NCBI GenBank assembly: GCA_003439945.1
Contig: QVRM01004004.1
Span: forward strand, 744,001 to 808,000
Direction: 5' to 3'
Source of the DNA: Dermanyssus gallinae
Lineage: Eukaryota > Arthropoda > Arachnida > Mesostigmata > Dermanyssidae
Length of the DNA: 64,000 bases
This document shows positions 35,882 through 48,255 of this stretch, one piece after another. The notes below the pieces were generated by a model, which made no database searches, had not been told where the DNA came from, and saw only the letters and a list, made by a program, of their open reading frames with translations. A program made the position numbers and the translations under genes. The first letter of the stretch is position 1, and each line of letters begins with the position of its first letter.

Positions 35882-36410
35882 TTAGTGCATCTTGCTCATG
35901 TGAACTCTTTTTAGATTTATCTTTTCTATAGTCTTGAGGCGTTGTCTCTTTAATTTTGTTATCCGTAGGAATGAGGAAAAAGTTACACGGAGCCAGGTTC
36001 TGACGATTGCGAAGTTATTGAGATTGAACTGTTCATTAAATAATCCGAAATCAGTAACATTAGTGCGCCGGTGCGTTATCCTGAAGGAGTATCCAAGAAT
36101 TGTTTGCCCAGACTTCAGGCCTCTTGCTTCAGACATTCACGCGCAATACTTTTAAAATTATTATTGGTAGCGGTAGTATTCCTTATTGACCGTACGGTCG
36201 GGTGGCAAAGATACTTAAAAGATGATTCCCTCGTCGTCGAAAAAACAGTCAAAATGATCTTGGTTTTGGGTCTGCTCTGTCTGGAATTCTTCGATCGACT
36301 CTTTCCTTGGTAGCACCACTGATAAGATTGGGCTTTGTTCTCGTGTCGTAACTTAACCGAGCAAGATGGCTCTTCCCGAAGGGCATTTATTTGCTGGAAA
36401 TTCAACATTT
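35882..36410 (-). pseudogene. mariner transposase relic (second family)
   Basis: On the minus strand, a frame at 36408-36115 contains ENKAQSYQW then SKNSRQSRPKTKIILTVF. This matches the mid-region of mariner transposases, where a Gln-Trp is followed by a basic segment and MLTVFFD. A second frame at 36136-35882 contains FSSFLRITKLKRQRLKTIEKI, matching the segment just after the third catalytic Asp (DFFLFPKLK...F.TIEEI). The catalytic Asp residues are not recoverable. Homology is at the protein level and read by eye. It differs from the element at 13950. Confidence 0.65.
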
Positions 36411-36769
36411 TTTGTGAAAAACTTCGCTGCCAGGCTTCCGTCTATTCTCTTCGGCGTATGTTAAGTATGATATCACGCTGTTTCTTTTTTCCTTGCTCCT
36501 TGTTTCGTGGAGCAACCCTCGCAACGTGCCACAACATTTGTGGGGGCATTGGTCTTAACAAATCTAGTCAGCAAGCCCTTGATTTTTGTTTGCCCTTGAT
36601 ATGGGGTAATATCCCACAAAAGATTACTTCCTTGTCTTTTTTATGCGGGAGGTACAGAAATGGTTTCTCACCAACACGCTTCGTCATGGTTGAGACAAAC
36701 GTGTTTTTTTTTGACTGACAATTTGTTATTCTCATAGTTTTATGGGAACGAAAGCTGTAGAAAACCACG

Positions 36770-36771
<2 letters not shown>

Positions 36772-36807
<36 letters not shown>
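36772..36807. repeat. (TA)n microsatellite
   Basis: Pure TA run. Confidence 0.95.
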
Positions 36808-36810
<3 letters not shown>

Positions 36811-37544
36811 GATTGAATAACAGAAATGCGTTAATTTTCATTTCGATTGTTTCTACATGTTTTGCGCTATCCACCGCGCTACGTTCTTTTACTCAATATA
36901 TCGCTCACACACGACTGAGCGGTTGGTATACTCAGTTCTGTGCAACTGAGAATGTGGTATCGTTCAGTCTGAGTCGTACCGCAACGCTTGCATACATATT
37001 CGTCAAAATTATAACATTAACCTTTTAGGCATACACGGTGATGATAACCATTGAGCTGTTATTCGACAGAGTACAGGCCGATTCTTTCGCTGCGAAGTGT
37101 TCCTCCAGCAACAATCTGAACAAAAAGCAGAACCGGCAGTATAGTAAGTCGGCGCCACCATATTCATAGTGCATTTATCTCGGAATGGTTTAGATAGGCG
37201 TTTAGTACGTTACAGCCAAACTCATCTCCGTTCTCCACCGGGTCCTCTGTCAATGTATTTTGATTGCACAAGCGGAGTACGGCGACAGTTTATACGCGTT
37301 TCAGCATGCAAGGCTAAGTGCTTTCGTTAGATGAGGTGTTCCAGTTCTGTAAAGTAATTTGAAGTTTTTTTCAGAGAAAGCAAAATTCGAAAATGCTCGT
37401 AAGCAATATGTGCCTATGACTTCTATCTTTATTTTGTATACGCTTAGTGCTTTCTGGGAGACACGTGTCCTGTCATTCAGCACTGCAGCTGTCTTTATCC
37501 GTGTCAAAAGGGACAAGCCGCGGCGTCAAAACTATAACTTATTA
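36808..37544. other. No gene recognised
   Basis: Unique-looking DNA, short frames only. Confidence 0.4.
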
Positions 37545-37568
37545 TATATATAGATGTATATATAGATG

Positions 37569-37600
<32 letters not shown>

Positions 37601-37800
37601 TTATATATATATATATATATGTATATATATTATATATAGATATATTATATATATATTATATATATATATCATATATGTCTATGTATCATCTATCTGTCTA
37701 TCTATAGGTATCTATCTATTCTCTCTCTCTCTCTCATATCCTCTATCATCTCTCTATCTCTGTTCTCTCTCATCTACTCTACTATCTCTCTATCTATATA
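37545..37800. repeat. Compound microsatellite: TA, TATC and CT runs
   Basis: TA tracts with GA and AT interruptions up to about 37675, then TATC/TCTA units, then (CT)n-rich sequence to 37800. Confidence 0.93.
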
Positions 37801-37921
37801 TAATGATTTACAAGATCAAGTGTTTTCACGTACATTTGGAGCTTACGTCCATGTCCGTACCCTTATGGCTAAACCTCATTATAATGGTCTCGGTAATGTT
37901 TATGAGAGCCAGACGTATTTT

Positions 37922-37993
37922 CTACACCATTGAAGAATGGTGTAGGATACAAGAAGGCACCTACAAGTAACACTTGTAGGTGCCTTCTTGTAT
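37922..37993. repeat. Twin perfect hairpin: 10-bp stem then 22-bp stem
   Basis: Two inverted repeats sit back to back. The first has arms 37922-37931 and 37936-37945 (CTACACCATT) with loop GAAG. The second has arms 37947-37968 and 37972-37993 (22 bp, starting ATACAAGAAGG) with the 3-base loop AAC. No mismatch is seen in either. A twin hairpin with stems of 22 and 11 bp lies at 58210-58285 with a different sequence. Confidence 0.93.
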
Positions 37994-38499
37994 TTCCTAA
38001 AGCGAGGAGTTAGAGTGTGCATGAGTGAAATGGGCTCTGCAATGTCACCTAGGGCAACTTCAACTGTTAGCTGTATAATTTCACTAAAGCAGTGGTTTCT
38101 TATTCTTATAATAATATTATTATGTTATTGCACTTTAAAATACTTTTCAATTGCTGAAACTCTTTTCGCGTATATTAAAGTCGTCTGGAAGCAAATTAGA
38201 AGACGGTCACGAGAAACGTTTCCAAGCCCAGGTGTAACATCAATTAAAGAGGTGTACGTCATTTGCTTATTGTCTAGGCTCTGTTGTACAACTTAGTCTA
38301 AATAACTGGTCGCATTTAACGTAAAACGTCCTGGTAAAAATAATATTGCTCTTCTGGCAACCTATTCTCGCAAAGCTGATGCGGTCTGGCTATTATTAGT
38401 GGCGTAAGAAGCTTAGTATATGTATACAACCCCAGGCTAAGTAGTATTTTGAAAGCTTATTGAATCGCCAGAGTCTTCTCGGCCATTATTTATGGGGAC

Positions 38500-38760
38500 T
38501 AAGGGTTTTGTCTTCAAATTGATAGAATTGTTTCTGCTTCGAGGTTACCTGCGTTAAACAGTCGCGCAAGGCCTAGCTCTACAACATTTTCAGCGAATTT
38601 TAAATGCTCGTATCTTAATATCTCCAGGCCAGCAAAATTCCCATTTGCTTCTAAGCTAATTGCCTGAGCTACTTTATCTACGGAGAATTTTGGCCAGACC
38701 TTTGCTTCTAATACGTCCTCATCACCTAGTCGCACTTCTCTATCCTGTTGGAACAGTCTC
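38500..38760 (-). pseudogene. Short RT N-terminal relic
   Basis: A minus-strand frame of 73 codons reads VDKVAQAISLEANGNFAGLEILRYEHLK and then LARLFNAG. This matches the block before RT motif 1 (a helix, GKA.G.DGI..E.LK, then L..LFN). No catalytic motif is present. It is a fragment of a non-LTR element of undetermined clade. Confidence 0.55.
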
Positions 38761-38979
38761 CGAAAAGTCGCAAACCATCCAGAATGTGATTGAGAAATTT
38801 GACGATGTTGCTGCCGTTATCACTAATACCGACAGAGCCGTCCACCAATTTCCATCGGAGGCCCCAAACTAGGCAACCCTACAACTAACGAGATGGGCAA
38901 ATAAAACAAAAAGTTTACACTGTACTTATGTAAACACTCGCTCAGCGGAATTACAATTGAGCTGACAGGTTATATTTTC

Positions 38980-39860
<881 letters not shown>

Positions 39861-40936
39861 AACCACCTCAACCTGATTGACTGGAACGTATTATTTGAGC
39901 TCAACTAGGCAACAATTGTCTACCGCAAATGTTGCGCAGGACCTTATTGCATGAATGTGTACGGGTCTTACGTTTCCTGCACATTTCAGAGATCTAGTCA
40001 AATTCATATCCGTACTTGTAACCATGTCTTTCCGTATCAGAACTTGTAACCATGTTTTGCAAACACATAGGCATGCTTGAGGAAACAATGGCACACGGCT
40101 ACAATCACAGCTTGGATCTAGCTTGGATTATTTCTGAAAAAAATATACAAATATACAATAATGTACTAGGCGTATAGTTGGATAATCGCACAACAAAACG
40201 AATTCGCTAGGCTGCACCTGAGCTGGAATCATCCCACTCTTTATTCGGTAAATAAAGGTTTTTTCTCATCTTCTTAATATCTATATTTAGTCATTTATCA
40301 GATGGTTTGGTTCCTTGATCACCTTGATACGCTGGATACGATACTTTTGGTCATATTCTGACCGTTTCGCCTTTACCTCTCGTTAGCGCACGCTTTAGAG
40401 TAGCACCGGACTCGCTCAGAACTCAATGACACAGATTATCGACTTAAGTTATATCTGTGTGCCATCTTCGATCTGGATATTTGCGCTTATTTTCGGTTGA
40501 TGGTTGCTCCGCCAACGGAGACTTCTCTCTAAGACATTACTATCCCGATAGTTTTGTAACAGCTTCAACGCTTACGTTACTGTAAGTGTCCGTTAAGGCT
40601 CTTACGCAGCCGTTCGCGCTTCAGGTCGCTGTAGTTGTCCCCAAAGGCTTCGAAGCTTGACTGTTACGATGGGGCGCTTTTGTTGGGGGGACGACGTAGG
40701 TCTGCTCTTTCCACTGCAAGCGTCACTGTGGCTGTGACGCCTGAGAGTATGCGTTTTGTTGACTTTTTGCGCAAGCTATTCGACTTGTTTTTGTTGTTGT
40801 CCGCATCTCCGACTCTGCATGGGCCATCGTGTTTTGACACGGCTAACTTTACCTCCGTGCAAAAGCAGGACTTGCCGTACGTTGCCAGTTGGCATTTTTG
40901 GTAGCCACAATGTGTGTGCTCGGCACAAGATGCTTC
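39861..40936. other. No gene recognised
   Basis: Frames at 40635-41001 are of normal composition but unassigned. The minus-strand frame at 40776-40988 shows a weak resemblance to the plus-strand reading at 41050-41110 (see the inverted repeat there). That suggests repeat DNA. Confidence 0.35.
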
Positions 40937-40992
40937 GTTCCCAGCTCAAAGATATGATTCGTGCATCGACCATTGTGTTATTGCCCATCCTT

Positions 40993-41048
<56 letters not shown>

Positions 41049-41076
41049 GCACAGAGTATCTTTCTGAGCTGGGAGC
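40937..41076. repeat. Imperfect inverted repeat around (TA)n
   Basis: Arms 40937-40964 and about 41049-41076 share GCAC...TATCTTT..GAGCTGGGA in opposite orientation, with several mismatches. The interior includes (TA)n at 40992-41047. Confidence 0.6.
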
Positions 41077-41493
41077 ACACCATGTTGTAGCGAGTACTCA
41101 CAACCTTTACAGTAGTTTCAGGTTTATGTCGACATATGTGTCCATACATCAGTTTACTGTTCTTTAAAGTGAACGGAGACTGGCGAATGAGCTGTACCCA
41201 GGTTGCACGCCAAACGCTACGGATGTCTTTCGGCAGTAAATTTGGCCAGTCGCGCCGTTCTGACAATTCATATTCGCTTGCTTTCGCCAAGTCTTTGCCG
41301 TGACTTTCCTCACGCACGCCGAGCTACAATAACGAAACCCCGCATCCCGCGCTCTTCATGCATGAGCCTTTCAGCGTACAGGTGACAGACTCTTTAGGGT
41401 CAGAGTAAACGACTGTCTGTCATGTATGGCTCAGGTTACCTCGCGCTGTGCGCAGGGTACCATTCGCGGCCTCTTAATGTATATGCTGTATAC

Positions 41494-41528
41494 CGATTCA
41501 TTGAAGCACGTATGGCTTCAATGAATCG
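41494..41528. repeat. Perfect hairpin, 14-bp stem
   Basis: Arms 41494-41507 and 41515-41528 (CGATTCATTGAAGC) with a 7-base loop, inside the RT relic. Confidence 0.9.
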
Positions 41529-41718
41529 CGCCTTAAGTCGTTCATGCAAAAATGTATGCTGATGATGTCAAAATGTATATAGCCGTAGATCATGTAAGCG
41601 ACATAGTAACTTTTAGAGAGACGCTAGACAATGGTATGGGATCGTGTAAAGACCTTGGTCTTAAACTATCTGTTAATAAATATGCTACTACCAATGATAT
41701 GGTGAATAAACTGAATTG

Positions 41719-41752
41719 ATATATATATATATATATATATATAATTAAGAAA

Positions 41753-41793
<41 letters not shown>
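41719..41793. repeat. Two (TA)n tracts inside the RT relic
   Basis: TA tracts on either side of an A-rich spacer with matching AATTA/TAATT edges (41744-41757). Confidence 0.95.
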
Positions 41794-41797
<4 letters not shown>

Positions 41798-42379
41798 AGA
41801 ATAACAAAATGCTGTGCTATACTCTGGACACCATAATTCTGCACACAAATACATGCTAGGCTGTATGAAATAACCCTTAAGAAGGCGATCAAAGACTTGG
41901 GAATACTGACATCCGACACCCGGAACTATTCACCTTATATACTTGAAGTGGTAACGGCAACTACAAGCAGACTGCACTGGATATTGTGCTCATTTGTGAT
42001 TGAATATACTTCCCTATATGTCAGATTGTACAAACCATATGCTCTTCCAGTCTTATTATACGCTTCATTCGTATGGCACCAGGACCTCGTGTGTGATCAG
42101 CAGATTCTGGCCCAAAAACAAAAAGTTCATAAGACGTGTGCAGCATTAGCAGAAATAATGTTGAGTGCATGGACAAAGTCGTTATATTAGAAAAGATTGA
42201 CGTATGTACGTTTACCAGCATACGTAGGCAGCCTGATAGATGCAATAAGATTTTTGAAATCAGGTCGACGATAACTCGCTCTGGTATGAACATTCAGGCT
42301 AAAGCTGTAGCCAGAAAAGATATCGTTAATAGAATGTTCGGGTGGCGCACAGATCGCAAGTGAAATCATGTACAGCCAA

Positions 42380-43690
42380 ACATCTAAATAGCCATGGCGC
42401 GTTTGTTATTAATGCCGATAATCCTCAATGAAGCCCCCCCCTGCCCAAGGATGTGTAAACAAATAACGAACAAAGCTACAATAGCTGGTTCGTGGAAGAG
42501 TAGAAACGCCAGTAGCGGCGCTGATGAAAGCAAATTAATTGCCGTTATACACCTAATCTTTAACAGATGTCGGAAAGTTGCTAACCTGGTGTCTGGTGAC
42601 ATGGAGCACGTGCGATGTGTGGGTGATCAGTTCTGAATGAATGGTGTCTATTTTCGACATTAGGCCGGCAGTACACCACACGCAAAATTGTCAGGGTCAG
42701 CTTTAAAGCTAAAGGAAAAGGAACTTCCCAGTGACTATACAAGGCCATATATACATATATAGAGTAGTGTTGACTGCGTTCGGAGGCCACCAAACCCCAA
42801 CAAGTAGTTCTCTCACTGTTTGTAAAAGTCTTAAAGAAGCCCTGGAAATACTGCCCTATGACAGTTTGCCGTCTGCTCTTGTGGCGAGCGGACGGGTTCT
42901 TCGAACCGCTTCACTTGGTCCACCGCTCCACCGGTTTTTCAATTGAGTCTTCTGCGTAATTTTCTCGTCGTATTGTGCGTTCACTGTTGTAGATTGCGCC
43001 GCAGTGAGCCGTGAAATATTTGACGACTCAAGCTGCTCAGCTGTTCTTTTCTGTGTTCCGTTATTTTGGACTATGTTCCGTCTCGTGTTCAATCCGGACT
43101 GTTGTTTGGCTGACTGTGCTCTATTTGTGACGCTCTTCAAACCCCAAAAATATTGCCAATGATTGTGTTCTCTGTAACCACACCACATGCGGCGGAACCA
43201 CGCAGGCGGCGAGATTGCACTGCGTTACGTACAATCGGTCACCGCAACTTCTTTGGAAAAAACGATGCAAATACGTAAAACTTGGTGCGTATCACCTGCA
43301 GGCAAAAGCCACCCACTAGTAGTAGTAGTCATTCAATAGTCATACGGCGTATTGCTGATATCATTAACATTGTGCTCAGTCAGCGTCTTCTCGAGAATAT
43401 TTTGATCGGTTCTGAGCAGCGTTATTCTGTTAGAGAGGAAGAGAGAGAGAGAGTAAAACCGAACGCAGGGACACGCGTTCTGAGTTAGCCTCACTTCGAT
43501 CACCACAGCAGCCTAACAGGTCGGCCAATCTCCCTCAGCCGTTTTCGAAACCACGCATGCTCGCTGCGTGATCGGCCCTAACAACACACAGTCATCCTGC
43601 GTGCTGGGCGCGAACAGACGTGTCATCCCCCCATGTCATCCCCCCATGCTCATGCAGCCGCCGTGTTAACAAGCACCGTGGGCAGAGAGC
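42380..43690. other. Unclassified, possibly repeat DNA
   Basis: The minus-strand frame at 42856-43188 is hydrophilic and Gln/Asn/Thr-rich, a composition seen in LINE ORF1 proteins. No zinc knuckle or other motif supports this. Short (AGT)n and (GA)n runs lie at about 43315-43330 and 43437-43452. No gene is claimed. Confidence 0.3.
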
Positions 43691-43899
43691 GCTGGCCGCA
43701 TTCGGACTGTTGTAATCGGCAAAGCCACGTCCACTAACAATCTCGTTTCGGCTGTAGCCTGGAGCAACAGAAAGCGGATATGTGTCTCTAGGATCGCTCA
43801 CGGCACAACAGCCTCGGACATCCATAAGCGACCAAACTTCGATCACAATACATACTCGTCTAAATCGCCATTCTGTCTTTTCGTGCAAGATAAGGGTCA

Positions 43900-44410
43900 A
43901 AGAATAGCGGCTAGATTCCTATTGCTGCTGGGCGTATGGGGCTGTCGCAACGTGCTTGCTGGTCCGTCTCCTGCGAGAGAACGCCACCGAGAAGTGCGAC
44001 GGTGTACCTTCTGATGACCGATGTCCTGTTTCTACGTAGGCAACGCCAGTAACACTCTCAGACGCACGGGGCGGATTCGTTAATGCTGCGACGCCATCAA
44101 TTCCCACGGTCAACTTTATGGCCACATAGCCATCGTTGGCGATCTTAACTTACTTTGAATTGAATGGTTTGCTGTTGCAGCATTCTCAGTAATTGCAGTC
44201 ATGAGGACAACCACCTTGTTCAGCTGATTGATTGACCCACGCATGAATCTAGTTCTATCCTTGATCTCACTTTAGCGGCAGATCCTGACACCATTGATTC
44301 CATTGTAGAATTTGATCCCATCATAAGCTCGGATCACAAACTCGTCTCGCTCGGCGTCAAAATTGGCATTACCGTGGCGGCCCAATTGCTTAGCAAGGTT
44401 AATTTCTAGA
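43900..44410 (+). pseudogene. AP-endonuclease domain relic, second copy
   Basis: At 44110-44150 a frame gives HIAIVGDLNLL, like the I.GDFN block (catalytic Asp and Asn) of LINE endonucleases. At 44240-44370 another gives SSILDLTLAADPDTIDSIVEF then [14 protein letters not shown], the C-terminal SDH block. The nucleotide sequence parallels 39660-39830. A broken piece of a jockey-like element. Confidence 0.65.
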
Positions 44411-44529
44411 AAATTGATGTTGAGGCACACTGCTAACTACCAATACGACGCTGGATTTTGGACTCTGAATCTTGACGGACCTCACTATGTCCGCGCACAC
44501 AAAGAACTAGTCAAAGCAGCGTCTATACT

Positions 44530-44624
<95 letters not shown>

Positions 44625-44650
44625 TATATATATGCATATATTTATATACT

Positions 44651-44688
<38 letters not shown>
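44530..44688. repeat. (TA)n microsatellites, two tracts
   Basis: TA tracts at 44530-44622 and 44655-44688, separated by about 30 bases containing TTATATATGCATATATTTA. TATACTTG precedes both tracts. Confidence 0.95.
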
Positions 44689-44691
<3 letters not shown>

Positions 44692-44694
44692 CTA

Positions 44695-45500
44695 CATATA
44701 GTACAGAAAAAGGAATTGGATTATAAAAGTCAATACAAGTATCTTGGGGTGACAATGACTACAGGGGATTATTATTTAGAGGAAGAAGAGATGTTACAGA
44801 GAAAGAAGGCTGAAAAAGGAAGAAATGCAGTAAGCTGTAAGGGCCTCTGGGGGTTTAATAAATATATATAGGAAACATATGAAAGGCCATGTAGGTGCCA
44901 GGATTGACCTTTGCTAATGCCTCTCTGGTCCACAGCGCGGGGTTAAGAAAAAAGTTCGAAACAATACAAAGAGAAGTGATAGGATTTGCATTGAGTTGCC
45001 GTTTTAATTGAGCCAGGGATTTTCTTGAGGGGGAAGGGGGGATGTCAAAATTTATAAAAAGGGACGTACAAAGTAAGCTAACATTTAGTAATAGGATTAC
45101 ACATGTCACAAATAAAACATGGGTTAAACAGATGCAGCTGGTAAAGACGGCACTTAAGATTAAAACGAAGTAGGGTCGCAGAGTAGAGTTCGCTGCTAGG
45201 GAGATTGGGTACAATAGTCAGCAATGGGCAAGACCAAGGGTATCGGAGATAATGGTGAAATTGAGGGTATATAAATCATATACAGACAAATGGAAATTGG
45301 CAATAGGTTCCAGATCGAGTTTGGCAACTATATATGGAAAGGAAAAGCGGGAAAGAGGCGGGGTAGAATGGGTATACGATAATTCAAGAGCGAGTGGGCT
45401 ATTGGCAGATGCCAGGGCAAGGATGTTCGATACAAGAATACAAGGAGCTAGGGAGGGGCAAAGCACAGAATGTCGAGTATATGGGCTAGGGACTATGAGC
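44695..45500 (+). pseudogene. LINE C-terminal relic downstream of RT
   Basis: A frame beginning about 44710 reads [18 protein letters not shown], then AEKGRNAV. This is the YLGV thumb motif and the following helix of RTE/CR1-type elements. Continuing pieces read EKKFETIQREVIGFAL (about 44945) and WVKQMQLVKTALKIKTK. A frame at 45252-45518 (MVKLRVYKSYTDKWKLAIG...) may be the distal C-terminus. Frameshifts and stops separate them. The clade differs from the R1-like copies. Confidence 0.6.
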
Positions 45501-45519
45501 CAACGAGCATCTTGTTAAA

Positions 45520-48094
45520 GAATATATTGCCTTAGGGGGGAGCTGAGATATAGAGCTTTCGGAGGCTCTAGCTCTAAAACTAAATATTAGAAAGAACCTG
45601 GTCGATATTACCAATAAGGTGTTGTCTCAATGGAAAGCAAATACTCAGTAGGTATTGAAGTGTACATGTATTGGGTGCGTAGGTCACATATATGCTGCTG
45701 CTCTAAGCGCCCCTGATATAAAAGGGTGACATGTGTATTTAGGTATACATGCCAAGCGAACACTAAATCAATTAATCCATCACTATATGTTGTTTCGCTG
45801 TTTCACTGTTAAGGAGTCTACGGTGCATCTTCGTTTGTACAGATCGATTGTGTTGTCCAAACTTCATACTGTTCACCCGTATGACATTCACATTTGTATA
45901 AATACATAGGCGTGATTGACGATTAGCAAATGAGACTTTTACAGGAACTTCGCAGAGGATGCGACCTCGAACCGAACCTTATGGACACACTTAGGAATAA
46001 TGACAAACGGGTCTAGCTCAACTTTCGGATGCAAACCTTATTAAGAACTTTTTTTTAAAAATGCGGCCAAATAATTGCAGAAGCCAAATAATGTGCGTAA
46101 TTAGGCGCGTTGCAAGAATGGAGCACATCAATACTATGAACGTGCGGTGCGCATCCAGGAACATTCACAAACAGGGCGACTGCGCCGGTCCTTCCTGCGG
46201 CCAGTTTTTCTCAACCCTTTACGTGTGATTAATGTGGGGCTTCTATTATCTGATATGATTGCTAGTGTAATATATATTGTACTCCTAGCAGAAACCTTCC
46301 AACGGGAAGAAATACGTCTTCAAAACGTACAGGGCTTCAATCAGTTGGCAGTAATGCAGGGGGTTAAGGTAGACCAGTGCGAGACCATTCTGTCTACATG
46401 CGTGACGACTTAGTTCGCATGCGATGAGTTCGAAGAGAGATAAATATTGTGTGGTGCTCTTGTCAGAAGCCTGCAATAGTGTAGTCTTTTTTTGGAGGAG
46501 GATTAATGCATTTACGCATTGGCGCGACGGGCATAGCATGGCAGCCTACCTGCGCTACAATAGCGTAGTATTTTATATCTACCGCCTCCAATGTATGATC
46601 CGACTGAGGTTGCTGACGCTGTATGTTCGACGTTATCAGTTGTCGACCTGACTCTTCACACTTGTAGCGGTGGCTTCAACTGCCGAATAGAGACGGTAGG
46701 AGTTAATGATAATGACGATAAGCATTAATTGCTAATGCTGGCCTGATGTGTGCCGCACAGGATGACTATACGTATGTATGCTATAGTAGTAGGAGCGCCA
46801 TCGTTCTGTCGTTTTGCAACTTAATCGATGGTGACTTCAAAAGCTTAGAGGGATTAAGGATCACGGCCCGCGATACACTTACCTGAGTTAGGGTATACGC
46901 CACACAACTTAGAACAAGTTAGGGCAACCTGCAGTTTCGACGAGCGTCTGGTTAGAGCCGAAACGAGGCGTCCACCGCATGTACTCAAGAAGTGAACTTC
47001 ACTAGGATTACTTTCAGCGTAGGGTAGGCAACCTGCCCGCAAATTTGCGGTAAACCGGCGCTTCAGACAAGCTTGTTGCATTTTCTCTCCCGGTGGGATG
47101 AGAGGCAACTACAATCAACAACCTAAGATGGGTTAGGGAAACCGTGATCACACGTTCGCGCGGAGACACTTGTTCACTCTCGAGTGCTAACATAAGAAAG
47201 TTATATAAATAAATTAAATAATAGATGTTCTCATCAATCATCGAATATGGATATGCAAATAATAATTAAATAATTGTATTACGTACGTCATACGTCCTAA
47301 ACGCTCAGTCTGAGTGCAATATAAACATTTGATTTTGTTTGTGCTCTTTGAGGTCATGCTTCAGGCTTGCTTAAGGACGTAACCGCTATAGCGTGTTCCT
47401 TATGATTACAATAACTCTTGATATTGGTGCATACACCGGTTTATCAAGGCATTCACGCTATTTTCATATGATTAAGCATTAATGGATTAAAGGATAATGC
47501 AAGAAGAGATCACATCGGTGATAATATGATAATAATGAGAGTCCTGAGCGTTAATATCGAGGCTATAAGAAATATGTTTGATACTGCTCTTTGCATTCTG
47601 CTACGATTTATCAGGGTAAAAACACTAATAGGGAATCTCTGGAATGTCAATATACATTAATTAAGAACATGCGAGGCATGCATGCAAATATACCAAGCTT
47701 TGTTGTTTTGCCTCTTATTTTTTACTGGTAACTATCGTGCAAGCAATACAATCATTCTCTGTGTATATTGCTGGCCAGGACATAATTTTTTTGACTTTGT
47801 CATATCTAGCATTATAGCTGTCCAAGTATAAAGTAGAACTCACTACCTTTAATAAACGTATAAAAACAATATTGCGGAACTGAAACAGAAGACAATAGGA
47901 AAAAGCCAACCCTGTCTTCACTGGTGATCTGGGCAAACATACACATAGATCATCACACTGTATGGAGTGGTTTTCTGCTATATTCGTAGGTTAGGAATTA
48001 TCGACTTGTCGACTTGTTTCGATGCACTAAATATGTATTTTAGTTTTGCCATACGTCCGTTGCGGTGACATTCTCCGACTGGACGCCATTACGA
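45520..48094. other. No gene recognised
   Basis: Mixed DNA. At 47135-47190 a stretch resembles 28730-28770 (GGTTAG..., CACG.TCGC.CGGAGACA.TTGTT). This hints at a low-copy repeat. The minus-strand frames of 70-84 codons are unassigned. Confidence 0.35.
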
Positions 48095-48174
48095 GGCTCT
48101 ATTCCACGAATGTTGTTGCTTAATGTATGTATATATATATATATATATAGCAGCAACATTCGTGGGATAGAGCC
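48095..48174. repeat. 26-bp inverted repeat closing a (TA)n loop
   Basis: Arms 48095-48120 and 48149-48174 pair over 26 bp with two mismatches that would be G-T type. The loop is 28 bases, mostly TA. A second (TA)n follows at 48195-48247. Confidence 0.88.
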
Positions 48175-48189
48175 GTGGGATAAATATAA

Positions 48190-48194
<5 letters not shown>

Positions 48195-48247
<53 letters not shown>
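48195..48247. repeat. (TA)n microsatellite
   Basis: Pure TA run preceded by AAATATAAATAAATA. Confidence 0.95.

Positions 48248-48255
<8 letters not shown>

Larger units (their letters stand above)
41380..42200 (+). pseudogene. Non-LTR RT relic, jockey/CR1-like, interrupted by (TA)n
   Basis: The pieces in order are a PQG block as CAQGTIRGLLMYMLYTDSL (about 41450) and a YADD block as KMYADDVKMYIAVDHVSD (about 41550). These are followed by GLKLSVNKYATT. After the TA tracts (41719-41793) come AIKDLGILTSDTR, then LYKPYALPVLLYASFVWHQD (42040-42090), as in the thumb and post-RT region of jockey-type elements. Stops and frame changes are frequent. A 14-bp perfect hairpin at 41494-41528 disrupts it. 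Confidence 0.7.
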
